A model generated the notes under the pieces. That model was not told the DNA's origin. It saw nothing but the letters and a program-made list of their open reading frames with translations, and made no database searches. A program made the position numbers and the translations under genes. From Seonamhaeicola maritimus (GTDB lineage: Bacteria; Bacteroidota; Bacteroidia; Flavobacteriales; Flavobacteriaceae), in NCBI RefSeq assembly GCF_008056315.1, contig NZ_VRKQ01000010.1:248001-312000 (forward strand): a stretch of 64,000 nt of DNA, read 5' to 3'. Each line of letters starts with the position of its first letter. Within the stretch, counting starts at the first letter, position 1. Of this stretch, positions 7,792-16,758 are shown in pieces.

Positions 7792-7806
7792 CAACCATAT
7801 AGTTGC
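7791..7806. promoter_or_regulatory. Operator 2 of the AHSA1/ArsR pair
   Basis: Inverted repeat GCAACCATATAGTTGC, sharing GCAACC and AGTTGC with operator 1. It overlaps the end of the -7 box and the expected transcription start, 25 bp before the ATG. Confidence 0.8.
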
Positions 7807-7830
7807 GTATTAATCTTAAAACGAATCATT

Positions 7831-8256
7831 ATGAAAGATGTAATCAACAAAGAACACGTATTTAACCATACTATAGATAAAGTGTGGAGTGCCATTACAA
7901 ACGCAGATGAGATTTCAACTTGGTTTCTAGCCGCCGATTTTAAACCCGAAGCAGGTTATAAATACACCTTTAAATCTAAAACAGACCATTGTGAACCTAT
8001 ATTTGGTGAAGTAAAAGAAGCTAATCCTTATAAATTGGTTTACACATGGATTGTAACGGGAACCGAAGCCGTAACAACAGTTACTTGGAATCTAGTGCCT
8101 GTAGAAAACGGCACAAAACTCTATTTAGAGCATTCCGGGATTTCAAAATACGAGGGTGAAACAGCTATTGAAATGTTTGAAAGTTTTAATGGTGGTTGGA
8201 CTAACTGCGTTAACCGTTTAACAGACTACTTAAAAGAATTAGTAAATGCAGGATAA
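7831..8256 (+). CDS. SRPBCC/AHSA1-family protein
   Basis: The 141-residue protein is a full AHSA1 (activator of Hsp90 ATPase homologue 1-like) domain: VFNHTIDKVWSAITNADEISTWF at the start, a GEVKEANPYKLVYTWI strand pair and a long C-terminal helix beginning FESFNGGWTNC. Members bind hydrophobic ligands in a helix-grip pocket; in bacteria they often pair with ArsR regulators. Its 3' end overlaps the next gene by 11 bp, so translation is coupled. The usual order, regulator first, is reversed here. Ligand unknown; cytoplasmic. Confidence 0.9.
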   Translation: MKDVINKEHVFNHTIDKVWSAITNADEISTWFLAADFKPEAGYKYTFKSKTDHCEPIFGEVKEANPYKLVYTWIVTGTEAVTTVTWNLVPVENGTKLYLEHSGISKYEGETAIEMFESFNGGWTNCVNRLTDYLKELVNAG

Positions 8257-8572
8257 AATCACCAAACTTTTTAAAGCTATTGCAGACCCAACAAGGCGTG
8301 ATATATTTCATGCCCTAGTTATCGCAACCTCAGCCTTATCTATCACTCAAATTTCCAATCAGTTTGAAATGACACGTCAAGGTGTTACCAAACATATTAA
8401 AACACTTCAAGAAGCTGGTTTGGTTCATATTGTGGCATACGGACGCGAACGATTCTGTAATGCTGACCCCAAACCTTTAAAAGAAGTTGATAAATGGTTA
8501 AAATTCTATTCTCAATTCTGGGATAGCAAACTTAGTGCTTTAGAAGATTATTTGGATTCTAAAGAAGGTTAG
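8246..8572 (+). CDS. ArsR-family winged-helix repressor
   Basis: A 108-residue winged-helix regulator: KLFKAIADPTRRDIFHAL at the start, recognition helix region QISNQFEMTRQGVTKHIKTL and a wing containing EAGLVHIVAYGRERF. It lacks the CxC/His metal-site pattern of metal-sensing ArsR proteins, and the C-terminal half (WLKFYSQFWDSKLSALEDYL) is that of the AHSA1-linked subgroup. The gene overlaps the AHSA1 gene by 11 bp. The two GCAAC/GTTGC operators upstream make autorepression of the pair the likely control; the inducer may be a ligand of the AHSA1 protein, which is inference. Confidence 0.9.
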   Translation: MQDKITKLFKAIADPTRRDIFHALVIATSALSITQISNQFEMTRQGVTKHIKTLQEAGLVHIVAYGRERFCNADPKPLKEVDKWLKFYSQFWDSKLSALEDYLDSKEG

Positions 8573-8604
8573 TTATAGGCACAACATAGATTTAGAAACA
8601 AAAA

Positions 8605-8640
8605 AAAGAGCCATCTAATAATAAGATGACTCTTTCTTCT
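8605..8640. terminator. Bidirectional terminator between arsR-like and lipoprotein genes
   Basis: Stem AAAGAG.CATCT with AGATG.CTCTTT (8605-8616 / 8624-8635, one bulged base per side), loop AATAATA. T-rich DNA follows on the plus side, and the A tract before it gives a T run on the minus strand, so it can serve both convergent genes. Confidence 0.75.
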
Positions 8641-8671
8641 TTGGGGGCTCTTTATTTTTTAAAGTACAGTA

Positions 8672-9529
8672 CTAATTTCTTTTACCTAACCTAACCTCCT
8701 TAACGGTTCCGTCAGGAAGTGTTTTGGTAGCAATTCTATCGCAAGTACCATCCCCGTAATCTAGAAAAGTAGTCCCTTCCGTTCTAGTAAATTCTTTAAC
8801 ACCCGATGCTATAAATCTGCATTCGGCTGGTTTTACTAATGGTGTTGTAATTTCAACACTAAAAGTATTCCCTTCAGCATTTGTATACGTACAAGATCCT
8901 GTAATTGTTTTTTCATCATCAAACCAGAAGAAGGTATCTCCTCCAGCAGTAATCTCCACTGTTCTGCTTCCTACTTTTGTAACCGTTCCACCTTCTGTTT
9001 CAACCGTAATATCTACAGAACCAGTCATTTCAGGATTCCCATTATCATTCTCCTCAGTGAAAACATACTGTTTGGTTCCATTCACTAATCGCCCATTAAT
9101 ATTAACATCTGTAAACGTAACAGTTCTTGTTCTAGAACCATCTGCTTTTTCTCTTACCTTGGTTATAGTTCCTGTTATAACATTACCATCTTTATCCTCG
9201 CATTCACCAGTAAAAACAATGGTGGTTGTAATTGTAGTATCTGTCTCTTCAAAAGTAATATCAGCACATTCTCTAAAGAATCCTGAATGACCACGTTTAT
9301 CTGGTCCGTCTCCTTTAGAAGAAACCGTTTTAGAACTAATTCCAGAAATGCCATAAGCACTTTCAGAATATAATACAATATCATCTAAAACAGCCTCCGT
9401 TTCTTCAATAGCTACCTCCGCATCAATTGATAGGGCATCTGTTTCATTAAAATCGTTTTGAGTTCCTTCATTGTCACATGCAATGAACAATAAAGACATA
9501 AAAAATGTTAAGCTTAAGATTTTTTTCAT
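8672..9529 (-). CDS. Lipoprotein of unknown function, beta-rich
   Basis: The 285-residue product has a lipoprotein signal (lipobox FIAC, Cys18) followed by Asp/Asn/Glu-rich sequence, suggesting surface exposure in Bacteroidota. From about residue 90 onward it is a run of short alternating beta strands rich in Thr, Gly and Glu (ITGTITK, TRTVTFTDVNINGRLVNGTK, GSVDITVETEGG). Four Cys outside the lipobox may pair. No enzyme motif is visible. It is transcribed toward the shared terminator and is separated from dnaE by 84 bp. I do not recognise a named family. Confidence 0.75.
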   Translation of the reverse strand: MKKILSLTFFMSLLFIACDNEGTQNDFNETDALSIDAEVAIEETEAVLDDIVLYSESAYGISGISSKTVSSKGDGPDKRGHSGFFRECADITFEETDTTITTTIVFTGECEDKDGNVITGTITKVREKADGSRTRTVTFTDVNINGRLVNGTKQYVFTEENDNGNPEMTGSVDITVETEGGTVTKVGSRTVEITAGGDTFFWFDDEKTITGSCTYTNAEGNTFSVEITTPLVKPAECRFIASGVKEFTRTEGTTFLDYGDGTCDRIATKTLPDGTVKEVRLGKRN

Positions 9530-9553
9530 GGGTATTTTTTTTTAAATTAAATC

Positions 9554-9578
9554 AATTCACTAATAAAACAAGTGAATT
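9554..9578 (-). terminator. Weak hairpin downstream of dnaE
   Basis: Perfect 8-bp inverted repeat AATTCACT / AGTGAATT with a 9-nt loop, 36 bp after the dnaE stop. The downstream minus-strand sequence is only moderately T-rich, so termination strength is uncertain. Confidence 0.4.
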
Positions 9579-9613
9579 TTAAAAACTCCTACCCTTGAAA
9601 AACGAAAAAGATT

Positions 9614-12600
9614 TTAATTTAGTTTATAATGAATATGTTGTTCTTCTAATTCATTCAATAATTCCTGAGATACTTTAACCTTTTGTTTTCTACTAGGCAT
9701 ATTCAGTTTTACTTTTTCCTTCGTGTCATAGACCACGAAATTTAAAGCTTGGTTTCCTGGGTGCATGCTCAACAAATCTTTTATCTCATGAATCTTGCTT
9801 TCCTTTAAATCATTAACATCTAATTGAAGTGATAATTTTTTAGCATACTGCTCCATGACATCATGCAGCAACTGGAAATTATTAAACTGAAGTCTTGGGT
9901 CACTTTTCTTTCCGGTATCTTTATTTACCCAACCTTCGCGCACAAAAGTTTTAACAAACACAAAATTATTGTGCATTAAAAAATGCCTGAATTTTAAGTA
10001 CTCCTCCCCAAAAATTCTAAACTCATAACTATCTGTATAATCTTCAACTGTAAACAATGCCCACCCTTTTCCTTGCTTACTCACGCGATGTTGAACATCT
10101 GTAACAACACCACCAAAAACAAGTTCTCTATTTACATAAGGTTCCAAATTATTAAACATTCCTACTGTGGCGTTGCAAAAAGTTTTCATCTCGGTTTTAA
10201 AATCATCTAAAGGATGGCCAGATATATATATCCCAACCACCTCTCTTTCTTTAGATAACTTTTCCATGGTTCCCCAATCTTCACAAGGTGGAACAATAGG
10301 TTCTGCAATCTGAACTTCACTAGATTCACCAAACAAACTTACCTGAGCAGAATTCTCATTCTCTTTATGTTTCTGAGCAAACTTGATAACCATTTCTAAA
10401 AAGGTTAAATCACTTTCTTTGTGGAAATATTGTGCTCTATGAGTATCTCCAAATCCATCAAAACCTCCAGCCAAAGCTAAATTTTCAAAAGCCTTTTTAT
10501 TAGCAGCACGCAAATCGATGCGCTTAGCGAAATCAAAAATAGACTTATAAGAACCTCCTTCTTTTCTGTTGTCTACTATGGTCATAACTGCACCGTGACC
10601 AACTCCCTTAATGGCTCCCATTCCAAAACGAACCGCATTATCTTGATTTACCGAAAATTTATAATAACTCTCATTTACATCAGGACCCAAAACGTTTAAT
10701 TTCATACGCTTACACTCTTCCATGAAGAACGTTACCGATTTGATGTCGTTCATATTATTAGACAGTACAGCAGCCATATATTCTGCAGGATAATGCGCTT
10801 TTAAATAAGCAGTTTGGTAGGCTATCCACGCATAACATGTTGAGTGCGATTTATTAAAGGCATAACTTGCAAAAGCCTCCCAATCTTTCCAAACTTTTTC
10901 AAGAACCTTAGCATCATGACCATTTGCGCTTGCTTGTTCGATAAACTTAGGTTTCATTTTATCTAGAACCGCAATCTGTTTTTTACCCATAGCCTTACGC
11001 AAAACATCCGCTTCACCTTTTGTGAAATCAGCTAAACTTTGCGATAGCAACATTACCTGCTCTTGATAAACCGTAATACCATAAGTCTCCTTAAGATATT
11101 CTTCCATGGCAGGTAAATCATAGGTTATTTCCTCATCACCGTGTTTTCTTCTAACAAAACTTGGTATATATTCCATTGGCCCTGGACGATACAACGCATT
11201 CATTGCAATAAGATCCTCAAATACCGTAGGTTTTAAATCCCGAAGGTGTTTCTGCATTCCGGGAGATTCATATTGAAACACACCAACCGTTTCACCTCTT
11301 TGGAATAGCGCATAGGTTTCTTCATCGTCTAAAGGGAAACTTTCTGGATCTAATTGAATATCATGTTTTGCTTTTACAATTTTTACGGTATCCTTTATAA
11401 GAGTTAGGGTTTTTAACCCTAAGAAATCCATCTTTAAAAGACCTGCATCTTCAACTACCGAGTTATCAAACTGAGTAACGTATAACTCTGAATCTTTTGC
11501 AACTGACACCGGTACAAATTTGGTAATATCATCAGGGGTTATTATTACTCCACAAGCATGAATACCTGTGTTGCGAACAGACCCCTCTAAGGCTCTTGCT
11601 GTATTCACTGTTTTCGCCTCTAAATCTGAGCCTTCTGAAATATTTAATAGCTGATTTACCTTTTCTAATTCTTCTGCCCTAAACTTACTAGCCAAAGCCT
11701 TTTCGTCTAAACCAAAAATCTTATTTAGTTTAGACATGTTTGGAATCAACTTCGCAATCCTATCAGCGTCAAAAAGTGGTAAATCTAAAACACGTGCAGT
11801 ATCACGGATAGACGATTTTGCGGCCATGGTACCATAAGTAATAATCTGCGCTACCTGATTTGCACCATACTTTTCAATTACATAATCCATGACTCTACTT
11901 CTGCCTTCATCATCAAAATCAATATCAATATCTGGCATACTAATACGATCTGGATTTAAGAAACGCTCAAAAAGCAAATCGTACTTCATAGGATCAATGT
12001 TGGTAATCCATAAGCAATAAGCCGCAACAGAACCAGCAGCAGAACCACGCCCCGGCCCAACCGAGACATCCATATTTCTAGCCTCTCGGATAAAATCTTC
12101 AACTATTAAGAAATAACCTGGGTATCCTGTATTTTCGATAACACTTAACTCAAAATCAATGCGCTCAACAACCTCTTCAGATAAGGGTTCCCCGTATCTT
12201 TTTTTGGCGCCTTCGTAAGTTAAATGCTTTAAATAAGCATTCTCACCTCGTTTTCCACCATCTACTAAATCTTCTTCATGCTTAAACTCATCCGGAATAT
12301 CAAAAGCAGGTAATAATACATCACGAGCTAATTGGAATCCTTCAATTTTATCTACAACCTCCTGTACGTTTAAAATGGCTTCAGGAACATCTTTAAACAA
12401 GGTTTTCATTTCATCTGAAGACTTAAAGTAGTATTCCTGATTTGGTAATCCATAACGGTAACCTCTACCTCTTCCTATTGGCGTTGCTTGTTTTTCACCA
12501 TCTTTTACACACAACAAAATGTCATGGGCATTAGCATCACTTTGGTTTTGGTAGTAGGTGTTATTTGTAGCCACCAACTTAACATCATGCTTTCTTGCCA

Positions 12601-13996
12601 ATTTTATCAATGTGCCATTTACCCGATTTTCATCTTCTTGGTTATGGCGCATTAACTCCATATACAAATCATTACCAAACTCGTTCTTCCACCAAATCAA
12701 AGCATCTTCGGCTTGATTCTCTCCAATATTTAAAACCTTGCTTGGTACTTCACCATATAAGTTCCCAGTTAAAACAATTAGATCTTCTTTATACTGTTTG
12801 ATGAGCTTTTTATCAATTCTTGGAACATAATAAAACCCATCCACAAAGGCATGGGATGACAATTTTGCCAAATTGTGGTACCCGTTTTTATTTTTAGCCA
12901 ATAAGACAATCTGATAGCCGTTATCTTTTCGAGATTTATCTTGATGGTTTTCACAAACAAAGAACTCACAACCGATAATGGGTTTGATTAATTTTTTATC
13001 CGTAGTCTCACCTTTTTCTTCAGCTTCAGCAATACTAGCTTTTATTCCACTATTCTGCTTATTTACAGCATTTATAAAATGAAAAGCCCCCATCATGTTT
13101 CCATGATCTGTAAGTGCAACAGCTGGCATATTATGTGATGCCGCAGCAGCTACCACATCACCTATGCTCATGGTGGATTGCAACACTGAGAATTGTGAAT
13201 GATTATGCAAATGGACAAACTCTGCTCCAGATAAATCTACTTGATCAACTCCTATATCACTTGCAGGTTCATCAGCCTCTAATTTTTGAAGGTGCTCATG
13301 AATTTTTGCACTTTCTTTTTTTAGGTTAACATGTTTTAACCCAATTAGGTTTATAGTACCCGGATTAGCTTCGGTAAACTTTTCAAAATAGTCTGGTTCT
13401 ACATCAAGTTGTTCCTTAGTATATTGCTTTAAACGAACTAACTCTAAAAAGCATCGTGTTGTGGCCTCCACATCTGCTGTGGCATTATGGGCTTCAGCAA
13501 AAGGAGCATTAAATAGATGTTCGTGTAACTCCGTTAGTGTTGGCAATTTAAAGCGACCACCACGCCCACCGGGAATCTGACACAGATTAGCTGTATGCTC
13601 CGTACAAGTATCTAAAACTGGTAATTCTTGTAAAGGATTTGCAACATCACCCCGAACAAATTCCGCTCCCATAATGTTCAAATCAAACTTTACGTTTTGA
13701 CCTACTATAAATTTAGTTTTCCCAAGAGCTTCATTAAACTTTTCTAAAACTTCAGATAAGGTCACACCTTGCTCCTGAGCTAATTCTGTAGAAATACCAT
13801 GTATTTTTTCAGCATCATAGGGTATATTAAACCCTTCCGGTTGCACCAAATAATCTTGATGCTCAATGCAGTTACCCATAGCATCGTGAAGTTGCCATGC
13901 AATTTGAATACACCTAGGCCAATTATCAGTATCTGTAATGGGTGCATCCCAACGTTTTGGTAATCCGGTAGTTTCAGTATCGAAGATTAAATACAT
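9614..13996 (-). CDS. dnaE: DNA polymerase III alpha subunit with N-terminal exonuclease
   Basis: The 1460-residue replicative polymerase has, in order, a DEDDh 3'-5' exonuclease (residues 1-190: FDTETTGL, GQNVKFDLN, HNATADVEATTR), a PHP domain starting at about residue 262 (HLHNHSQFSVLQS, ALTDHGNMMG), the C-family polymerase core with the catalytic PDIDIDFDDEGR near residue 686 and GPGRGSAAGSVAAY before it, the fingers (FTKGEADVLRKAMGKK), then helix-hairpin-helix and OB-type regions. The first 200 residues are the proofreading function that in Escherichia coli is the separate DnaQ. It elongates both strands at the fork. The long C-terminal region after the OB fold is shorter and less conserved. 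Confidence 0.97.
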   Translation of the reverse strand: MYLIFDTETTGLPKRWDAPITDTDNWPRCIQIAWQLHDAMGNCIEHQDYLVQPEGFNIPYDAEKIHGISTELAQEQGVTLSEVLEKFNEALGKTKFIVGQNVKFDLNIMGAEFVRGDVANPLQELPVLDTCTEHTANLCQIPGGRGGRFKLPTLTELHEHLFNAPFAEAHNATADVEATTRCFLELVRLKQYTKEQLDVEPDYFEKFTEANPGTINLIGLKHVNLKKESAKIHEHLQKLEADEPASDIGVDQVDLSGAEFVHLHNHSQFSVLQSTMSIGDVVAAAASHNMPAVALTDHGNMMGAFHFINAVNKQNSGIKASIAEAEEKGETTDKKLIKPIIGCEFFVCENHQDKSRKDNGYQIVLLAKNKNGYHNLAKLSSHAFVDGFYYVPRIDKKLIKQYKEDLIVLTGNLYGEVPSKVLNIGENQAEDALIWWKNEFGNDLYMELMRHNQEDENRVNGTLIKLARKHDVKLVATNNTYYQNQSDANAHDILLCVKDGEKQATPIGRGRGYRYGLPNQEYYFKSSDEMKTLFKDVPEAILNVQEVVDKIEGFQLARDVLLPAFDIPDEFKHEEDLVDGGKRGENAYLKHLTYEGAKKRYGEPLSEEVVERIDFELSVIENTGYPGYFLIVEDFIREARNMDVSVGPGRGSAAGSVAAYCLWITNIDPMKYDLLFERFLNPDRISMPDIDIDFDDEGRSRVMDYVIEKYGANQVAQIITYGTMAAKSSIRDTARVLDLPLFDADRIAKLIPNMSKLNKIFGLDEKALASKFRAEELEKVNQLLNISEGSDLEAKTVNTARALEGSVRNTGIHACGVIITPDDITKFVPVSVAKDSELYVTQFDNSVVEDAGLLKMDFLGLKTLTLIKDTVKIVKAKHDIQLDPESFPLDDEETYALFQRGETVGVFQYESPGMQKHLRDLKPTVFEDLIAMNALYRPGPMEYIPSFVRRKHGDEEITYDLPAMEEYLKETYGITVYQEQVMLLSQSLADFTKGEADVLRKAMGKKQIAVLDKMKPKFIEQASANGHDAKVLEKVWKDWEAFASYAFNKSHSTCYAWIAYQTAYLKAHYPAEYMAAVLSNNMNDIKSVTFFMEECKRMKLNVLGPDVNESYYKFSVNQDNAVRFGMGAIKGVGHGAVMTIVDNRKEGGSYKSIFDFAKRIDLRAANKKAFENLALAGGFDGFGDTHRAQYFHKESDLTFLEMVIKFAQKHKENENSAQVSLFGESSEVQIAEPIVPPCEDWGTMEKLSKEREVVGIYISGHPLDDFKTEMKTFCNATVGMFNNLEPYVNRELVFGGVVTDVQHRVSKQGKGWALFTVEDYTDSYEFRIFGEEYLKFRHFLMHNNFVFVKTFVREGWVNKDTGKKSDPRLQFNNFQLLHDVMEQYAKKLSLQLDVNDLKESKIHEIKDLLSMHPGNQALNFVVYDTKEKVKLNMPSRKQKVKVSQELLNELEEQHIHYKLN

Positions 13997-14127
13997 GTGT
14001 AATGTTTAGTCGTTGATTTGTTTAGTCCTTGACATTAGAATAACGAGCAAATAAAAATAGGGAGAATTTGCACTTTTTTAAAACGGAGTTATTAAGAGTT
14101 GTGAACAAAAAATAACATTAAAAAGTT

Positions 14128-14135
14128 TACATTTG
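14128..14135 (+). promoter_or_regulatory. -7 box upstream of the lactonase-type gene
   Basis: TACATTTG matches TAnnTTTG exactly and lies 20 bp before the ATG at 14155. No well-spaced TTG was seen, so this is a partial promoter match. Confidence 0.45.
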
Positions 14136-14154
14136 AAATTATAAAAATCGTCAA

Positions 14155-15222
14155 ATGAAATTCAGATTACTTTATCTAGCCCTTATAACCTCTATTTTAA
14201 ATTTTAGCTGTAATACACAAACTATTCCTTTATATGTTGGGACTTATACTGATGGCGATAGTGAAGGTATTTATAAATTAGATTTCAATACGAAAACAGG
14301 TGAGTTAGGTAAATTAGAACTGGCTCTAAAAATTAACAACCCTTCCTTTATAAGTTATACACCTAATAAAAAGAATATATATGCCGTTGGAGAAGGTGAA
14401 TTAAGTGCCATTAATGCATTAAAAGTAAATACTGATGGCTCATTAACATTACTTAATACTGTAACCAGTAACGGGAAAGGCCCTTGTCATGTTTCTGTAA
14501 ATGAAAAAGGAAATAAGGCTGTAGTTTCTAATTACGGGGGTGGTAATGTTTCCGTTTACAACCTTAATAATGATGGTCGTTTAAATGAGGCTTTTCAAGT
14601 TTTTGATCATAATACTGAAAACCAAAAAGCAAGAGCTCATTCGGCTCAGTTTCATAAAGATGATTTATTTGTTTCCGATTTGGGAAGAAATGCTATGTAT
14701 CAATACAAATTAAAAAACGAAAATTACCAATTGAAATCAGAAACCATTGTTGAAATGCTGGGCAATCCTGGACCGCGACATTTTGCTTTAACTAAAGATG
14801 GGCAAAACATTTATATTATAAACGAATACGCAGGATCTATAACTTCAGTTAAAAGAACTGCCGATGGATTCAAAAAAATTGATGAAGATTCTACTTTAGA
14901 CGCAAGCTACACAGGCAACAACTCATGTGCTGATATTCATTTATCTAAAGACGAGCGTTTTTTATATGGCTCTAACCGTGGGGAAAACTCAATTGCCGTA
15001 TTTGAACGAAATAAAGAAACTGGCACTATTAATAAAATTCAGAACATAAGTGTTCATGGTGATTGGCCTAGAAACTTCACATTAGACCCTTCTGGTGAAT
15101 TTTTATTAGTTGCTAATCAAAAGAGTAATAATATTTCTGTTTTCAGTATTGATTCAAAAAATGGGACACTTTCGTTCATTTATGACGTTAAAGTACCTAC
15201 TCCTGTGTGCTTATTATTTTAA
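14155..15222 (+). CDS. Lactonase-family beta-propeller lipoprotein
   Basis: A 355-residue member of the lactonase (6-phosphogluconolactonase YbhE-type) seven-blade propellers: YVGTYTDGDSEGIYKLDF at the start, GKGPCHVSVNEKG, VSNYGGGNVSVYNL, RHFALTKDGQNIYIINEYAG, SNRGENSIAVF and DWPRNFTLDPSGEFLLVANQ, ending in the family-typical PVCLLF. A lipobox (NFSC, Cys19) places it outside the cytoplasm, unlike cytoplasmic Pgl enzymes, so sugar-lactone hydrolysis in the periplasm or at the outer membrane is the likely reaction and the pentose-phosphate role is unlikely. It stands alone. Confidence 0.85.
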   Translation: MKFRLLYLALITSILNFSCNTQTIPLYVGTYTDGDSEGIYKLDFNTKTGELGKLELALKINNPSFISYTPNKKNIYAVGEGELSAINALKVNTDGSLTLLNTVTSNGKGPCHVSVNEKGNKAVVSNYGGGNVSVYNLNNDGRLNEAFQVFDHNTENQKARAHSAQFHKDDLFVSDLGRNAMYQYKLKNENYQLKSETIVEMLGNPGPRHFALTKDGQNIYIINEYAGSITSVKRTADGFKKIDEDSTLDASYTGNNSCADIHLSKDERFLYGSNRGENSIAVFERNKETGTINKIQNISVHGDWPRNFTLDPSGEFLLVANQKSNNISVFSIDSKNGTLSFIYDVKVPTPVCLLF

Positions 15223-15417
15223 GATTTTAGTAAAAATAGCCTTCAAAATCATCAAATATTTAATTTCTTCAGGCTATTAATTAGCCTCTTTTCACAACCC
15301 TAACTTTCTCAAACATCAGTGGTAATAGGGTGTTTCGAAACGGGACAAAAACATCTTTTTAAATCATTGGCTTCCAACCCTTAAGCACCTCCATTAAGGT
15401 AAGAGAATTAGGCGTTT

Positions 15418-15435
15418 ATATGACAATAGTCATAT
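15418..15435. promoter_or_regulatory. Candidate Crp/Fnr-type site 1
   Basis: ATATGACAATAGTCATAT: perfect 7-bp arms ATATGAC/GTCATAT around a 4-bp spacer. The geometry is that of Crp/Fnr-family operators. Its centre is 21 bp, two helical turns, from that of the neighbouring dyad. Confidence 0.5.
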
Positions 15436-15440
15436 TCTAG

Positions 15441-15454
15441 GTAACTAATGTTAC
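15441..15454. promoter_or_regulatory. Candidate Crp/Fnr-type site 2
   Basis: GTAACTAATGTTAC: perfect 5-bp arms GTAAC/GTTAC around a 4-bp spacer, 65 bp upstream of the hexaheme cytochrome ATG. It has the same arm and spacer geometry as site 1 but a different half-site sequence. Confidence 0.45.
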
Positions 15455-15518
15455 ATAATTTTAATCATTATTCGAAACATATTTTTTTAAAAAAATTTTA
15501 ATATCAAATTTAGTAATT

Positions 15519-16649
15519 ATGAAAACCTTTAAATTAATACGATACTTGATGATAGTAGCATTTAGTATAACGTTAGTAAACTGTACAAATGACTATATAG
15601 CCCTCCCCGGAGTTGATGGCGTTGATGGGATTGATGGGGTTGATGGGATTGATGGGGTAGATGGAGCCGATACTTCAGCAGAAGGTTGTATAACTTGCCA
15701 CTCTTCTTCTCATAGAACTGGAATTTGGGGTGCATATGACGTTTCTGGTCATGGCATAGGAAGCTCTTGGGCTAGAGGAACAAGCACATCTTGTGCTCAA
15801 TGCCATAACAATGAAGGTTATTTAGATTACTTGTCTGGAAAATTCTACGAAATAGATGAAGATACAGGTGAATTCGCTTCGCATCCGGTTACAGGGGAAC
15901 CAATTCAGTCTGTAAACCCTATGGGTTATGCTGTTTCAAACCCAATATCTTGTACAGGTTGTCATGGGGATCATAGATCTTTCGACTTTGAGAATGATGG
16001 TAATGATTATGCCTTAAGAAACATTAATCCGGTTAAATTGGTATTGGACCCAACTACATCTTTGGATTTCAAAAACGATGCTGATCCACTTGGTTTAAGT
16101 AACTCTTGTACTACATGTCACCAACCACGACCAAGTTATCCTATTCCAGCGGGCACTGATAATTACGAAATTACAAGCTCCAGATTCGGACCGCATCACG
16201 CACCACAGTCTACTATGCTTGAAGGTATTATGGGAGCTCCAATAGCAGGAACAACTGGATACCCTGGTGTTGCCTCTGCAACACATAGAACAGGTGCTTC
16301 ATGTACTACATGTCATATGGGAGAATCTAATGACAACCTATTTGGAGGACACTCTTGGAAACCAGCCTTAAATAGTTGTACTGAATGTCATACTAGTATG
16401 ACTGAAATACCTGTTGAGATAGCAGGATTTAGTGAAGATATGGAAACACTTAAGAACTTATTGTTAGCTCTTGATCCTAGTCCATTGCTAGAAAATGACA
16501 GAACAGTACCTGGTACTTACTCAGCCGATGTAGCGAAGGCTACTTGGAACTATAGAACAGCCTTGGAAGATCAAAGTAATGGTATACATAATCCAGCTTA
16601 TACAAGAGCATTGCTGAAAAATTCTATTGAAGCGCTGCAAAATCCATAA
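15519..16649 (+). CDS. Hexaheme c-type cytochrome lipoprotein
   Basis: The 376-residue protein carries six CxxCH heme-binding motifs starting at residues 57, 92, 145, 197, 262 and 287 and a lipobox-like VNC at Cys22. Between the lipid anchor and heme 1 lies a collagen-like GVDGIDG stretch (residues 31-50). Spare His residues (for example SSSHRTG, GPHHAPQ) could be distal ligands giving bis-His hemes. The C-terminal 80 residues are heme-free and helical. It is probably an outer-membrane or periplasmic electron carrier. It leads the electron-transfer module, separated from the next gene by an internal terminator. Confidence 0.9.
   Translation: MKTFKLIRYLMIVAFSITLVNCTNDYIALPGVDGVDGIDGVDGIDGVDGADTSAEGCITCHSSSHRTGIWGAYDVSGHGIGSSWARGTSTSCAQCHNNEGYLDYLSGKFYEIDEDTGEFASHPVTGEPIQSVNPMGYAVSNPISCTGCHGDHRSFDFENDGNDYALRNINPVKLVLDPTTSLDFKNDADPLGLSNSCTTCHQPRPSYPIPAGTDNYEITSSRFGPHHAPQSTMLEGIMGAPIAGTTGYPGVASATHRTGASCTTCHMGESNDNLFGGHSWKPALNSCTECHTSMTEIPVEIAGFSEDMETLKNLLLALDPSPLLENDRTVPGTYSADVAKATWNYRTALEDQSNGIHNPAYTRALLKNSIEALQNP
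15609..15665 (+). repeat. Tandem repeats coding for a GVDGID tract
   Basis: The coding DNA repeats units of GTTGATGGG and ATTGATGGG, forming an 18-bp period (15-30 bp blocks nearly identical). It encodes the Gly-Val-Asp/Gly-Ile-Asp spacer of the hexaheme protein and could change length by slippage in multiples of nine bases without breaking the frame. Confidence 0.8.
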
Positions 16650-16660
16650 TAACTGAAAAT

Positions 16661-16694
16661 AAAAAGTCCCAGAGAATTCTCTCTGGGCTTTATT
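16661..16694 (+). terminator. Terminator or attenuator inside the cytochrome module
   Basis: Stem AAAG(T)CCCAGAGA / TCTCTGGGCTTT with loop ATTC, followed by ATTAAAAC. It sits 12 bp after the hexaheme cytochrome stop and 64 bp before the next gene, and would make the first gene more abundant than the rest. Confidence 0.7.
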
Positions 16695-16758
16695 AAAACA
16701 AAGCTAACTTAAATTTCTAGTTGAAATTAAGATACAGGTTAATTTAAAAATTTTAAAA

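Larger units (their letters stand above)
15223..15518. other. Regulatory intergenic region before the cytochrome module
   Basis: 296 bp without a gene. Its notable content is two inverted repeats with 4-bp spacers at 15418-15435 and 15441-15454 (separate entries). No exact TAnnTTTG box was found near the ATG at 15519, which suits an activator-dependent promoter. Confidence 0.55.

Noticed and set aside
12595-13329. Plus-strand ORFs of about 70 codons inside dnaE
   Set aside because: They are antisense to conserved polymerase sequence, with no promoter or protein-like composition.
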